This document shows positions 16,689 to 25,841 of a stretch of DNA of 64,000 nt, in pieces. A program made the position numbers and the translations under genes. The stretch spans positions 1 through 64,000 of the forward strand of contig JAJECI010000010.1 of the NCBI GenBank assembly GCA_022822065.1, in the 5' to 3' direction. The first letter of the stretch is position 1, and each line of letters starts with the position of its first letter. This stretch comes from Candidatus Dadabacteria bacterium (GTDB lineage Bacteria; Desulfobacterota_D; UBA1144; Nemesobacterales; Nemesobacteraceae). The notes beneath the pieces are model-generated. The model saw only the letters and a program-made list of their open reading frames with translations. It was not told the DNA's origin and searched no databases.

Positions 16689-17275
16689 CCGGATTCCACG
16701 ACACCTATATCCGAAAGTACTGAAACCAGCTCAAAAAGCGGAAGTCCGACGACACCCGTGTAGGAACCTTTTATCCACTCAACAAGGCATGATCCTGCCC
16801 CCTGAATGGCGTATGCGCCCGCCTTGTCCATGGGCTCTCCGGTCTTAATGTACCGACGCATCCCTTCCGTATCAAGGGACTTCATCCGCACCTCGGTACG
16901 GGTGGCCCCGAGGTGAAGAACATCGCCGGGGGATTTCGCCACGCAGAAGCCCGTTATGACCTCGTGGGTTACCCCGGAGAGTTTCTGCAGCATCGAGAGT
17001 GCGTCTTCTTCGTCGCGGGGCTTGCCGAAAATCTCTCCCGAGACGGACACGACCGTGTCGCTGCCCACGACGATGCGCCCCGGCCGCTGCTGCGCGCAGA
17101 CGTAAAGCGCTTTCTCCCTGGCCATGCGCTTTGCGAAATCAAGCGGCGATTCTCCATCGCAAGCGCTCTCGAGCACCTGCGGCGCAATCACTTCGAAATC
17201 AAGACCAAGACTCGCAAGCAGCTCCCGTCTTCTTGGAGAAGAGGAGGCAAGCACGAAGTTTCTGTTCTTAAGCAT
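16685..17275 (-). CDS. Maf family nucleoside triphosphate pyrophosphatase
   Basis: Hydrolyses non-canonical or pyrimidine nucleoside triphosphates to monophosphate and pyrophosphate. From the ATG at 17275 it has 196 residues, starting MLKNRNFVLASSSPRRRELL, the phosphate-binding Maf motif. VVGSDTVV, GKPRDEEDA and GAYAIQGAG complete the active site. An upstream ATG would add 20 unrelated residues; GAGGG about 11 nt before the ATG at 17275 supports that start. It is divergent from prmC. Confidence 0.95.
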   Translation of the reverse strand: MLKNRNFVLASSSPRRRELLASLGLDFEVIAPQVLESACDGESPLDFAKRMAREKALYVCAQQRPGRIVVGSDTVVSVSGEIFGKPRDEEDALSMLQKLSGVTHEVITGFCVAKSPGDVLHLGATRTEVRMKSLDTEGMRRYIKTGEPMDKAGAYAIQGAGSCLVEWIKGSYTGVVGLPLFELVSVLSDIGVVESG

Positions 17276-17308
17276 CTGGGAAAGACCCTCTAAGCGGAAA
17301 CCCGAAAC

Positions 17309-17334
17309 TTGAAAACGCGTCTTCTGCGTATACA
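17309..17334 (+). promoter_or_regulatory. Possible promoter elements upstream of prmC
   Basis: TATACA (17329-17334) lies in TGCGTATACACTC, nearly the same string as before apgM (TGCGTATACCCTC at 50166). A TTGAAA sits 14 nt upstream, a spacer too short for a classic promoter. Confidence 0.3.
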
Positions 17335-17354
17335 CTCATCAATTTCAAGCTCAA

Positions 17355-18197
17355 ATGGAAATCAGAGAACTTTACCTGAAAGGCAGAAAAAGCTTCGAGG
17401 AAAACGGCTTCGAGTGCCCGGGAATCGAGACAAGAGCGATACTCGCGGGAAGCCTCGGCACGGACCCGCTGGAATTCTACGCGCATCCGGAAAGACGCGT
17501 GGACCCCGCGCGCGCGGAAGCGTTTGAAAAACTCCTTCGCCGACGCCTCGCGGGAGAACCCCTCGCGTACGTCACCGGCAAGCGGGAATTCTGCTCGAGG
17601 CCTTTTGTCGTGACCCGCGACGTCCTGATACCGAGACCGGAAACCGAAACGCTTGCGGAACTCGCTATAGAGACCGCGGGACGGATGAAAAATCCCCGTA
17701 TCCTCGACCTCGGAACGGGAAGCGGGTGTCTCGCCGTAACCCTGTCTCTCGAAGCAGACGGCTGCGAGGTTTTCGCCTCGGACGTATCCGCGGCGGCGCT
17801 CGGGGTAGCAAGGAGAAACGCCCGCGCACACGGCGCGCGCGTTCGGTTCGTCCGCTCGGATCTTCTGGGTTGCTTTGCAATATCTTCGTTTGACATCATA
17901 ATTTCCAACCCGCCTTACGTATCCGAAGCGGAATACGCGGAGCTTTCCCCGCAGATAAGGCGCTTCGAGCCGCGCACGGCGCTTCTCGGCGGGAAGGACG
18001 GGCTTGCGTACATAAGGAAAATAGCGGCCGCGGCGGGAACCGCGCTTCGAGAAGGCGGTTTTCTGCTTCTTGAAATCGGGGCCTCTCAGGCGGAGAGCGC
18101 GGAGAGAATAGTTCGTGAAAACGGTTTTTCGGACATAGGCTTCGGGATCGATATCGGCGGAGCGAAAAGGGTAGTGAAAGCGACTTGGAAAAAATAG
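17355..18197 (+). CDS. prmC: Release factor glutamine methyltransferase
   Basis: Methylates the GGQ glutamine of peptide chain release factors using SAM. It has an N-terminal helical domain (1-75) and a Rossmann methyltransferase domain with DLGTGSGCLA (118-127) and the catalytic NPPY (185-188). At 280 residues it is the normal size. It heads prmC-murA-hisG and overlaps murA by 13 nt. prfA, often the gene before it, is absent here. Confidence 0.97.
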   Translation: MEIRELYLKGRKSFEENGFECPGIETRAILAGSLGTDPLEFYAHPERRVDPARAEAFEKLLRRRLAGEPLAYVTGKREFCSRPFVVTRDVLIPRPETETLAELAIETAGRMKNPRILDLGTGSGCLAVTLSLEADGCEVFASDVSAAALGVARRNARAHGARVRFVRSDLLGCFAISSFDIIISNPPYVSEAEYAELSPQIRRFEPRTALLGGKDGLAYIRKIAAAAGTALREGGFLLLEIGASQAESAERIVRENGFSDIGFGIDIGGAKRVVKATWKK

Positions 18198-19441
18198 TAA
18201 TAGAAGGAGAAAAGAGGCTTTCCGGAGAGGTGTCGGTCGGCGGAGCGAAAAACGCCGTCCTTCCCATAATGGCGGCCTGCATACTGAACGACGGGGAGAA
18301 CACCATCTCGAACGTGCCGGATCTGGCGGACGTGCGGACCATGATGAAACTCCTCGAAACCCTGGGCGCGAGATGCGAGTACGCAGACGGTGACCTGCTC
18401 GTTGACTCAACAAGCATAGACAGCTACAAGGCTCCCTACGATCTGGTAAAGACGATGAGGGCTTCCGTGCTGGTTCTGGGGCCGCTTGTGGCCAGATTTA
18501 AGAAAGCTGAAGTCTCTCTCCCCGGAGGATGCGCTATAGGAGAGAGGCCCATAGATCAGCACATAAAGGGACTTCGAATCCTCGGAACGTCGGTGCAACT
18601 CGAAGACGGATACGTAAGCGCCGTTGCGAAAAAACTCGAGGGAACCACCGTGCCCTTCGATCTCTCGACCGTTACGGGGACCGAAAACATAATGCTGCTG
18701 GCCAGCGTCTGCAAAGGAGAGACCGTCATCCTAAACGCCGCATGCGAACCCGAGGTGGTGGACCTCGCAAACGCCCTGAATCTGATGGGAGCGAAAATAG
18801 AGGGAGCCGGAACGGATATAATAACGATAACAGGGGTAAGTTCGCTCGATCCGCTGAGGGGCTACAGCGTGATGCCGGACAGGATAGAGGCGGGGACGCT
18901 GATGATAGCCGGAGCACTTAATGAAAGCGATCTTGTGATCAAGAACTGCAGGTTCGAGCACCTTGGGGCGCTCACGGGGAAACTGCTTCAGACGGGAACC
19001 GAAATAGAAAAAAACGGGGACTCCATCAGGGTGCGAGGCACAGGGGAGATAAGAAGCATAGACTTCTCCACGCTTCCATACCCCGGATTCCCGACCGACA
19101 TGCAGGCCCAGATGATGATACTCATGTGCGTTGCCGACGGAATGAGCGTCATAACGGAGAACATATTTCCGCAGAGGTTCATGCACACCGCCGAACTGCG
19201 GAGGATGGGCGCGGACATAAAGCTTGTCGGAAACAGCGCCGTGGTAAGAGGTGTCCGTGAGATGAGGGGCGCCCCCATCATGGCAAGCGATCTTCGGGCG
19301 AGCGCCTCGCTCGTGCTGGCAGGGCTTTGCGGCGCCGGCAGGACGGAAGTGTCGAGAATCTACCATCTTGACCGGGGATACGAGAAACTTGATGAAAAAC
19401 TGCGGTCAGTAGGAGCCAGCATCTGGAGGGAAAAAGAGTGA
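18185..19441 (+). CDS. murA: UDP-N-acetylglucosamine 1-carboxyvinyltransferase
   Basis: The first committed step of peptidoglycan synthesis: transfers enolpyruvate from PEP to UDP-GlcNAc. The 418 residues show Lys22-Asn23 (KNAVLPI) and the fosfomycin-target Cys116 in PGGCAIGERP, so fosfomycin sensitivity at the enzyme level is expected. It begins with TTG at 18185, inside the end of prmC; the protein starts EKIVIEGEKRLSG as family members do. The stop overlaps the hisG start. Confidence 0.97.
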   Translation: MEKIVIEGEKRLSGEVSVGGAKNAVLPIMAACILNDGENTISNVPDLADVRTMMKLLETLGARCEYADGDLLVDSTSIDSYKAPYDLVKTMRASVLVLGPLVARFKKAEVSLPGGCAIGERPIDQHIKGLRILGTSVQLEDGYVSAVAKKLEGTTVPFDLSTVTGTENIMLLASVCKGETVILNAACEPEVVDLANALNLMGAKIEGAGTDIITITGVSSLDPLRGYSVMPDRIEAGTLMIAGALNESDLVIKNCRFEHLGALTGKLLQTGTEIEKNGDSIRVRGTGEIRSIDFSTLPYPGFPTDMQAQMMILMCVADGMSVITENIFPQRFMHTAELRRMGADIKLVGNSAVVRGVREMRGAPIMASDLRASASLVLAGLCGAGRTEVSRIYHLDRGYEKLDEKLRSVGASIWREKE

Positions 19442-20055
19442 TAACCATAGCAACGCCCAGGGGAAGGCTGCTTGAGGAGACCGTCGAGCTCTTCAAGAAG
19501 GCCTCCATGGACATAACGGAGATAATCAAGGATTCGAGAAAGCTCATATTCGAGTCCGAAGAGGCGGGGATGAGGCTGCTTGTAGTGAGACCCACGGACG
19601 TCACCTCCTACGTCGAGTACGGAGCCGCGGACTGCGGAATAGTCGGCAGGGACACACTGATGGAGCAGGACTGCAATCTTTACGAACCTCTTGACCTCAG
19701 AATAGGGAAATGCAAGATGGTGGTCGCCGCCCCGAAGGACTTTGAGAAGTCGGGCAAGACGTCCTTGCGGATCGCAACGAAGTACCCGAGAATCGCAAGC
19801 GATTTCTACAACAAAAAAGGCATAACCACGGAAGTCATAAAACTCTACGGTTCGGTTGAGCTCGCGCCCATAATAGGGCTTTCCGACGTCATAGTGGATC
19901 TCACGGCCTCGGGAGAAACTCTGAAGAAAAACAATCTTGAGATAGTGGAAGAGGTAGCGGACGTAAGCGCGAAGCTGGTCGTCAACAAGGTAAGCATGAA
20001 AATAAAGTCAAAGGAAATAAAGGAATTGATTGAAAAACTCGAGGAGGTAAGATAG
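19438..20055 (+). CDS. hisG: ATP phosphoribosyltransferase, short form
   Basis: The first step of histidine synthesis: condenses ATP and PRPP. The 205-residue length and lack of the C-terminal ACT-like domain mark the short HisG form, which needs HisZ for activity and feedback control. HisZ is not in this window. Motifs include IATPRGRLLEETVELF, GAADCGIVGRD and the PRPP loop DLTASGETLKKN. It has a GTG start overlapping the murA stop (GTGA). Confidence 0.96.
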   Translation: MITIATPRGRLLEETVELFKKASMDITEIIKDSRKLIFESEEAGMRLLVVRPTDVTSYVEYGAADCGIVGRDTLMEQDCNLYEPLDLRIGKCKMVVAAPKDFEKSGKTSLRIATKYPRIASDFYNKKGITTEVIKLYGSVELAPIIGLSDVIVDLTASGETLKKNNLEIVEEVADVSAKLVVNKVSMKIKSKEIKELIEKLEEVR

Positions 20056-20072
20056 GCCGCCTCCCTTTTTTT
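20043..20072 (+). terminator. Probable terminator of prmC-murA-hisG
   Basis: A short stem GGAGG (20043-20047) / CCTCC (20060-20064) followed by T7 (20066-20072). The stem starts inside the last hisG codons and is only 5 bp, so strength is uncertain. Confidence 0.45.
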
Positions 20073-20078
20073 CATGAT

Positions 20079-21128
20079 TCATCGGAAAAGTTCGAGTTGA
20101 GCGGGTCCGTCTTTTCTGAAGCGGGAAACGTCAAGAGGCGCCTTCCTTCCCGTAAAACCGAATTTCCCGTAAGCCACGCGAAAGATTCTTTCGGTCTGCT
20201 CGGCGAAAATCCCTTTGCCCTTCATCCGGACGCGGTACTCAGAAGAGTTAAGGTCTCCGTCCCTCATAGACTCGATTCTCCCCAGTATCTTTTTCTTTCT
20301 GGCGGGGTAGTGGCGTCCGAGCCACTCGGAGAATATGTCGGCAACTCCGTAGGGCAGCCTGAGCATCACGTAACCCGCGTCGACGGCCCCGCGGGCCGAA
20401 GCCTCTTTCATTATGGCCGGGATCTCATGGTCAGTCAGCCCGGGAATCACCGGGGCTATGAGCACCGTCACGGGAATGCCGGCGTCCGTGAGCTTGGCTA
20501 TTGCCCTGAGCCTGTACTCGGGTTGCGACGCCCTGGGTTCCATCTTTCTTGAAAGTTCGCCGTCAAGCGTCGTGACGGAGATAACCGCGCTCGCGCAGCC
20601 GATTCCGGCCATGTCGGAGAGAATATCAATATCGCGGGTCACCAGATGGTTCTTGGTCACTACACCGACCGGGTTTCGGAATTCCCGCAGGACCTCAAGG
20701 CATTTTCTCGTTATCCGGAAATGTTTTTCCGCCGGCTGATAGCAGTCAGTGACCCCGCTCATCGCTATCGGCTTGGGAACCCATTTCGCCGAGCGAAGCT
20801 CCTTTCTCAGGAGCTCGGGGGCATTCTGCTTCACGAAGATCTTCGTTTCGAAATCAAGTCCCGCGGAAAGCCCCAGGTATTCGTGCGTGGGTCTTGCGTA
20901 GCAGTAAACGCATCCGTGCTCGCATCCCCGGTAGGGATTGATGCTCGCGTCAAAGGAAACATCGGGACTCTGGTTGTAGGAGATTATGGTTTTCGTCCAG
21001 TCCCTGTAGTAAACGGTTCTGGGGGCGGCGTCAGCGGCGGATGCATCCTCGTCCGCAACAAAATCAATCCGCTCGAACCTTCCCGCAGGGTTCTCCTGGG
21101 ACCCCCTTCCCTTTATGGATGGCTTCAC
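20079..21128 (-). CDS. PA0069-family radical SAM protein
   Basis: A radical SAM protein of the PA0069/Rv2578c group, related to spore photoproduct lyase-like proteins; its reaction is unknown. The [4Fe-4S] motif is CEHGCVYC, preceded by INPYRG. The N-terminus KPSIKGRGSQENPAGRF is the family start. A TTG at 21161 would lie inside the lon terminator stem. The GTG at 21128 has GGGAG 9 nt upstream and starts exactly at the conserved region, so it is chosen (349 residues). Confidence 0.88.
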   Translation of the reverse strand: MKPSIKGRGSQENPAGRFERIDFVADEDASAADAAPRTVYYRDWTKTIISYNQSPDVSFDASINPYRGCEHGCVYCYARPTHEYLGLSAGLDFETKIFVKQNAPELLRKELRSAKWVPKPIAMSGVTDCYQPAEKHFRITRKCLEVLREFRNPVGVVTKNHLVTRDIDILSDMAGIGCASAVISVTTLDGELSRKMEPRASQPEYRLRAIAKLTDAGIPVTVLIAPVIPGLTDHEIPAIMKEASARGAVDAGYVMLRLPYGVADIFSEWLGRHYPARKKKILGRIESMRDGDLNSSEYRVRMKGKGIFAEQTERIFRVAYGKFGFTGRKAPLDVSRFRKDGPAQLELFR

Positions 21129-21145
21129 TTTGCGAATCTCCCTTA

Positions 21146-21188
21146 AACTAAAAAGCCCCAAAGCGGCAGCGGCCGCCTCGGGGCTTTT
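21146..21188 (-). terminator. Terminator of lon
   Basis: Stem AAAAGCCCC (21151-21159) / GGGGCTTTT (21180-21188) with an inner GGC/GCC extension. On the minus strand it ends in a T-run after GGGGC. It lies between lon and the radical SAM gene and separates the two transcripts. Confidence 0.8.
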
Positions 21189-21212
21189 GAAACACTAAGT
21201 AGTTGCTTGCCT

Positions 21213-23624
21213 TCAGTTTATGTTCTTCGGCACCGGGTCGGCCTCGAGGGGGTAACCGGCCTTGGGAACGACAAAGTTCTTGAGCACAGGCTCATCCGAG
21301 AGAATCACCTTTTCAACAACTTCGTCCATATGTTCCACGGGGGTTATCTTCACCTCTTTTCTCACGTTCTCCGGTATGTCCTCAATGTCCTTCTTATTCT
21401 CTACGGGAATCAGCACTTCCTTCACCCTGCCCCTGTGGGCGGCGAGGATCTTTTCCTTGAGTCCTCCAATGGTAAGCACTCTTCCGCGAAGCGTGATCTC
21501 TCCCGTCATCGCGATTTCCCTGTTTATGGGCTTTCTCGTAATGGCGCTCGTAATGGCGCTCGCTATCGCTATGCCGGCGCTCGGCCCGTCCTTGGGAGTG
21601 GCTCCCTCGGGAACGTGAATGTGTATATCCACGTTCTGATAGAAAAGCCTTTCGAGCCCCAGGCGCTGCGCCCGGCTCCTCACGTAGCTCATCGCCGCGC
21701 GCGCGGATTCCTGCATCACTTCCCCGAGCTTTCCGGTAACGGTGAAATTTCCCTTGCCTGGAACAATGGAAACCTCTATAGTGAGAAGTTCCCCTCCAAG
21801 CTCCGTCCACGCAAGCCCCGTGGCGGCTCCCACCTGGTCGGTGGTCTCGATCTCCCCGTACTCGTACTTGGGAGTGCCGAGATACTTGCCGACACTCTTG
21901 GCGGTGATGTTGACTCCCTTGGTCTTTTTCTTCTCAACGATCTCCCTCGCAACCTTCCTGCAAAGCGCCGCTATTTCCCTCTCGAGGTTCCTGACGCCGC
22001 TTTCCTTGGTGTACCTTCTTATGATCTGCAGAAGCGCCTCGTTTTTTATTGACACCTTGTGGTCGTTAAGGCCGTGATCATCCTTCTGCTTCCCTATAAG
22101 AAACTTCCTGGCTATCTGGAGTTTTTCCTGCTCCGTGTAGCCGGGAAGGCGGATTATCTCCATGCGGTCCTGAAGCGCCCAGGGAATCGTGTGCAGCACG
22201 TTCGCCGTCATTATGAACATCACCTTCGAGAGATCGTAGTCGGCCTCGACGTAATGATCGTTGAAATTTGAGTTCTGCTCAGGGTCAAGGGCCTCAAGGA
22301 GCGCCGAAGCCGGATCTCCCCTGAAGTCCATCCCGAGCTTGTCGATCTCGTCGAGGAGAAAGACGGGGTTTATGGTTCCGGCCTTCTTCATTCCCTGTAT
22401 GATCTTGCCCGGAAGGGCTCCTATGTAGGTCCTCCTGTGTCCCCTTATCTCGGCCTCGTCCCTTACCCCGCCGAGAGACGTCCTGACGAACTTGCGGCCC
22501 ATTGCGCGCGCTATGGACTTGGCCAAAGAGGTCTTTCCCACACCCGGGGGTCCCACGAAACAGATTATCGGTCCCTTAAGCTTCTCGGCGAGAACACGAA
22601 CCGCCAGATATTCAAGTATCCTCTCCTTGGGCTTTTCAAGGCCGTAGTGATCCTCGTCGAGAATCGACGCGGCTTCCTCGATGTCAAGGCGGTCCTCGGT
22701 CTTCTCCTTTATCCACGGCAGATCCAAAAGCCAGTCGATATAGTTTCTCACCACAGTCGCCTCGGCTGACATGGAGGACATCATGCGGAGCTTGTTTATC
22801 TCTCTCTTTACCCTCTGCTCAACGTCCTCGGGAAGTTCTTTCTCGCTCAGCTTTTCCTCAAACTCGTCTATTTCGCTTTTAAGATCGTCCCCCGTGCCGA
22901 GCTCTTTCTGAATGGCCTTCATCTGCTCGTTGAGGTAATACTCCCTCTGGGCCTTTTCCATCTGCTTTTTGACCCTCTTTCCTATGCGTTTCTCCATCTG
23001 GAGTATCTCGAGCTCGGACTGCATCTTCTCGCAAAGCTTCTCGAGCCTCTCGAGCGGATGGAGCACCTCGAGAATTTCCTGCTTGTCCGAGAGTTTCATG
23101 TTAAGATGCGAAGCGACCGTGTCGCCGAGCTTGCCGGGCTCGTCAATGGACATGAAAGTCACGAGGGTTTCCGAGGGGATCTTGGTGTTGAGTTTCACGT
23201 AATCCTCGAAAAGCTTGGTCGCCGAACGCATGAGCGCTTCAACCTCGACGCTTTCCCCCGAAGGTTCCTCTATCTCCTTTACCTCTACGACAAACATGTC
23301 CTTGTGGGAAACAAAGCCCGATATTGAGGCCCTCTTTTTGCCCTCGACAAGAACCTTCACGGTGCCGTCCGGAAGCCGGAGCATCTGAACTATCGTTCCG
23401 ATGGTCCCGATTCTGTACATATCCTCGTTTCCGGGTTCGTTCACCTTCGCGTCTTTCTGCGCCGAAAGGAATATTTCCTTGCTGCCCTTAGCCGCTTCCT
23501 CAAGGGCCTTGATTGACTTTTCCCTGCCCACGAAAAGCGGAGCCAGCATGTAGGGATAGATAACTACGTCGCGAAGTGGAAGGAGCGGAAGAACTTTCTC
23601 GTTAACGCTTACGGGATCTGACAT
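21213..23624 (-). CDS. lon: ATP-dependent protease La
   Basis: Cytoplasmic AAA+ serine protease for damaged and regulatory proteins. The 803 residues carry the LonN domain (from about 10), a coiled coil with [18 protein letters not shown], the Walker [10 protein letters not shown], Walker B, and the proteolytic domain with the catalytic Ser in PKDGPSAG and a Lys further on. GAGGAGGAG sits just before the ATG. A promoter at 23658-23687 precedes it; divergent from ferritin. Confidence 0.98.
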   Translation of the reverse strand: MSDPVSVNEKVLPLLPLRDVVIYPYMLAPLFVGREKSIKALEEAAKGSKEIFLSAQKDAKVNEPGNEDMYRIGTIGTIVQMLRLPDGTVKVLVEGKKRASISGFVSHKDMFVVEVKEIEEPSGESVEVEALMRSATKLFEDYVKLNTKIPSETLVTFMSIDEPGKLGDTVASHLNMKLSDKQEILEVLHPLERLEKLCEKMQSELEILQMEKRIGKRVKKQMEKAQREYYLNEQMKAIQKELGTGDDLKSEIDEFEEKLSEKELPEDVEQRVKREINKLRMMSSMSAEATVVRNYIDWLLDLPWIKEKTEDRLDIEEAASILDEDHYGLEKPKERILEYLAVRVLAEKLKGPIICFVGPPGVGKTSLAKSIARAMGRKFVRTSLGGVRDEAEIRGHRRTYIGALPGKIIQGMKKAGTINPVFLLDEIDKLGMDFRGDPASALLEALDPEQNSNFNDHYVEADYDLSKVMFIMTANVLHTIPWALQDRMEIIRLPGYTEQEKLQIARKFLIGKQKDDHGLNDHKVSIKNEALLQIIRRYTKESGVRNLEREIAALCRKVAREIVEKKKTKGVNITAKSVGKYLGTPKYEYGEIETTDQVGAATGLAWTELGGELLTIEVSIVPGKGNFTVTGKLGEVMQESARAAMSYVRSRAQRLGLERLFYQNVDIHIHVPEGATPKDGPSAGIAIASAITSAITRKPINREIAMTGEITLRGRVLTIGGLKEKILAAHRGRVKEVLIPVENKKDIEDIPENVRKEVKITPVEHMDEVVEKVILSDEPVLKNFVVPKAGYPLEADPVPKNIN

Positions 23625-23657
23625 TTTCTCCTCCTCAATAAGTACAAGCTTATTTAG

Positions 23658-23687
23658 AGTATATAATACAGGTTCCGGTATTTACAA
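23658..23687 (-). promoter_or_regulatory. Promoter of lon
   Basis: On the minus strand TTGTAA (23682-23687), 18 nt, then TATACT (23658-23663), about 34 nt before the ATG. It looks like a housekeeping promoter rather than a heat-shock one. Confidence 0.45.
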
Positions 23688-23827
23688 CCCCGTTATTATA
23701 CAGCACGCAGACAGGCATTCATAATCCGGGGGAAAGTTCTTATTGGAAATAATTACCATCTAGTAGTAATTTTTAACAAACAGGTTATCATTAACGATGC
23801 AGAACAAGAAGCCAAGGAGGAATCAAA

Positions 23828-24322
23828 ATGATTGACAGCGACGTACAGGACGCGATAAACACGCAGATAAGAAACGAATACTATTCATCCTATCTCTATC
23901 TCTCGATGGCCGCCTATTGTGAATCCAAAAACTTTTCCGGTTTCGCGGGCTGGCTTCGCAAGCAGAGCGAAGAGGAGCTTGTGCATGCGCTGAAGTTTTT
24001 CGATTACCTGATCGACAGGGGCGGCAGGGTAACTCTTGACTCGATAGAGCAGCCCCCCTCCGAATTCGGAGCGTTCCTTGAGATGTTCGAGGAGGTTTTG
24101 GAGCATGAAAGGGAGGTTACGGGGATGATAAACAACCTTTATGATCTCGCCGCCTCGAAAAACGATCAGGCAACTCTAGTAATGCTCCACTGGTTCATAG
24201 AAGAACAGGTCGAGGAGGAAAAAAGCGCCGAGGAAGTCGTCGAGCAGCTGAAGCTCGCAGAGGACAGCCCCGCAGCGCTTCTGATTCTTGACAGGGAACT
24301 CGCCTCAAGAGAAGGGGAATAA
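23828..24322 (+). CDS. Ferritin, iron-storage ferroxidase
   Basis: A 164-residue non-haem ferritin that oxidises Fe(II) and stores Fe(III) in a 24-mer. Ferroxidase ligands fall at the same positions as in E. coli FtnA: Glu17, Glu50, His53, Glu94, Gln127, Glu130. No haem-ligating Met pattern of bacterioferritin was seen. AAGGAGG lies 7 nt before the ATG. It sits divergent from lon; no convincing Fur box was found between them. Confidence 0.96.
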   Translation: MIDSDVQDAINTQIRNEYYSSYLYLSMAAYCESKNFSGFAGWLRKQSEEELVHALKFFDYLIDRGGRVTLDSIEQPPSEFGAFLEMFEEVLEHEREVTGMINNLYDLAASKNDQATLVMLHWFIEEQVEEEKSAEEVVEQLKLAEDSPAALLILDRELASREGE

Positions 24323-24516
24323 GCAAAAGCGCCCGGCGCGACACTTCTCCCCGGGACCGCAGAATCACAGAAGCGGGACCGGTCGACACGCTGAGCTGAT
24401 ATCGAGGCCACAGGTTCGGTGAAAAGCCCCCGTGATCTTTACTTTCAAGCTCCGGTATGTATTTTAGTCTGCTCGTAGATTAAGACGTTCTCCGCAGTGG
24501 GGAAGGAAGCAGGCAA

Positions 24517-25821
24517 TTGGGAATAAAATACAACCGGCCTGAAGTAAACAGGCAGATTACAAAACAGCTTATAAACGACTACGGGGCGATTGTCTCCACC
24601 CTCGTGAAGATTTTCGGCCACGAGAGCCTTGAGCACGTGCAGAGAGTGTGTGCCAACTCTTTTGAGAAAATGAGGGCCAGGTGGGGAAAAGACGGGATTC
24701 CCCAGGATCCCCAGAGCGCGGTGTGGGCTGACATAACGGAGAACTCAAACAAGCTTTTCTGCAGGAAGATAAACTACCTCTCAAGAGCGAACGGACCGAA
24801 GAGAAGGATCGACGTATCGGGATTTCACCTTCCCTTTCCGGATAAAGAGGAAGTGGCGAAAAACCAGGTCGAGATGCTTTTCGCGCTGTGCGCTCCCGGG
24901 GTTGAAAGTTCCATCCAGAAATATCTCGTGCTGAACGTGCTCTGCGGTTTTTCCTGCTCATCTCTCGCCAGGATACTGGAGAGAAACGAGAAGTCCCTGG
25001 AAGAGCAGCTCGCTTCGGAAAAAAAGAAGATAGCCGAAGCGGCAGGGCGGCTGACCCGGGCCGATATGGAGAAAGATCTCGGGGTGGTGACCAGAAACAT
25101 ATACGAGATTTTCAGCCTCGGCCAAAACGGTCTCCGCAAGGAAATGCCCCCAGTCGCCTCCTTGTGCCTTTCCGCAATAAGACTTGGCGAAATGCTGCTT
25201 GATTTCCCCGCAACGACAAAACCCAGGGTTCACGCCCTTGTATCCTTCATGCTGCTAAACGCCTCTAGGCTTCGCACCATGAACGACGGCAACGGAAGAC
25301 CGCTTGGGATAAAGGAGCAGAACAGGGAGCTTTGGGACAGGGACATGATCAAAAGGGGATTCGAGCACCTTGCCCTCTCGGCCGAGGAAGGAGAAGAGGT
25401 CACGGAGATTCACCTGAAGGCAGGCGTCGACGCCGTCCACTCGCTGGCCGAAAAATACGGGGACACGAACTGGGACCGGATCATCTCGCTCTACGACAAG
25501 TACCTGGCATGCAACTACTGTCCGCTTGTCGAACTTCAAAAAGCAATCGCCATTTCCAAAACCCGAGGGCCCCAGGAAGGTCTTCGGGCCATAGGGGGAA
25601 TACGCGGGGTTGAGGAGCTCCGTTCGCACGATCTCCTGTATTCGACCCTTGGAAACCTTCATTTCCAGCTTCACAAGTACGAAGACGCGATATCGAATTT
25701 CAACCGCGCGATCGGCCTTGCCGAGGACTCCTTCGAAAAAGCGTTCTATTCCAAGAAGGTAAGGATCTGCGAAGACAGGATAAGCATGTCGAAGCGCTAC
25801 AGGTACGGAGTTTCCTTCTGA
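24517..25821 (+). CDS. ECF sigma factor, ECF42-like, with large C-terminal extension
   Basis: 434 residues. The N-terminus (about 15-85; DYGAIVSTLVKIFG to the DGIPQDPQSAVWADI segment) matches sigma region 2 of ECF42 sigma factors. Residues 115-170 match region 4, and a DUF6596/TPR-like C-terminal part (about 180-434, with LYSTLGNLHFQLHKYEDAISNFNRAIG) is the family-specific control region. ECF42 members lack classical anti-sigma factors. The TTG start at 24517 follows GGAAGGA. The DGG/YCII-type protein genes usually found beside ECF42 are absent. Several family-consensus residues are changed, so target promoter use is uncertain. ggt follows after 20 nt. Confidence 0.75.
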   Translation: MGIKYNRPEVNRQITKQLINDYGAIVSTLVKIFGHESLEHVQRVCANSFEKMRARWGKDGIPQDPQSAVWADITENSNKLFCRKINYLSRANGPKRRIDVSGFHLPFPDKEEVAKNQVEMLFALCAPGVESSIQKYLVLNVLCGFSCSSLARILERNEKSLEEQLASEKKKIAEAAGRLTRADMEKDLGVVTRNIYEIFSLGQNGLRKEMPPVASLCLSAIRLGEMLLDFPATTKPRVHALVSFMLLNASRLRTMNDGNGRPLGIKEQNRELWDRDMIKRGFEHLALSAEEGEEVTEIHLKAGVDAVHSLAEKYGDTNWDRIISLYDKYLACNYCPLVELQKAIAISKTRGPQEGLRAIGGIRGVEELRSHDLLYSTLGNLHFQLHKYEDAISNFNRAIGLAEDSFEKAFYSKKVRICEDRISMSKRYRYGVSF

Positions 25822-25841
25822 ACCCTCCCCGGCCGCTTAGT

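Noticed and set aside
17268-18413. 381-codon open frame on the minus strand
   Set aside because: Antisense to prmC and murA; extremely Arg-rich and without domains.
23740-23800. Fur box between lon and ferritin
   Set aside because: Only partial matches to the GATAATGATAATCATTATC pattern; not above what A/T-rich sequence gives.
24323-24516. Possible tRNA or small RNA between ferritin and the sigma factor gene
   Set aside because: A GGTTCGG string resembles a T-loop but no matching stems, anticodon arm or acceptor could be drawn.
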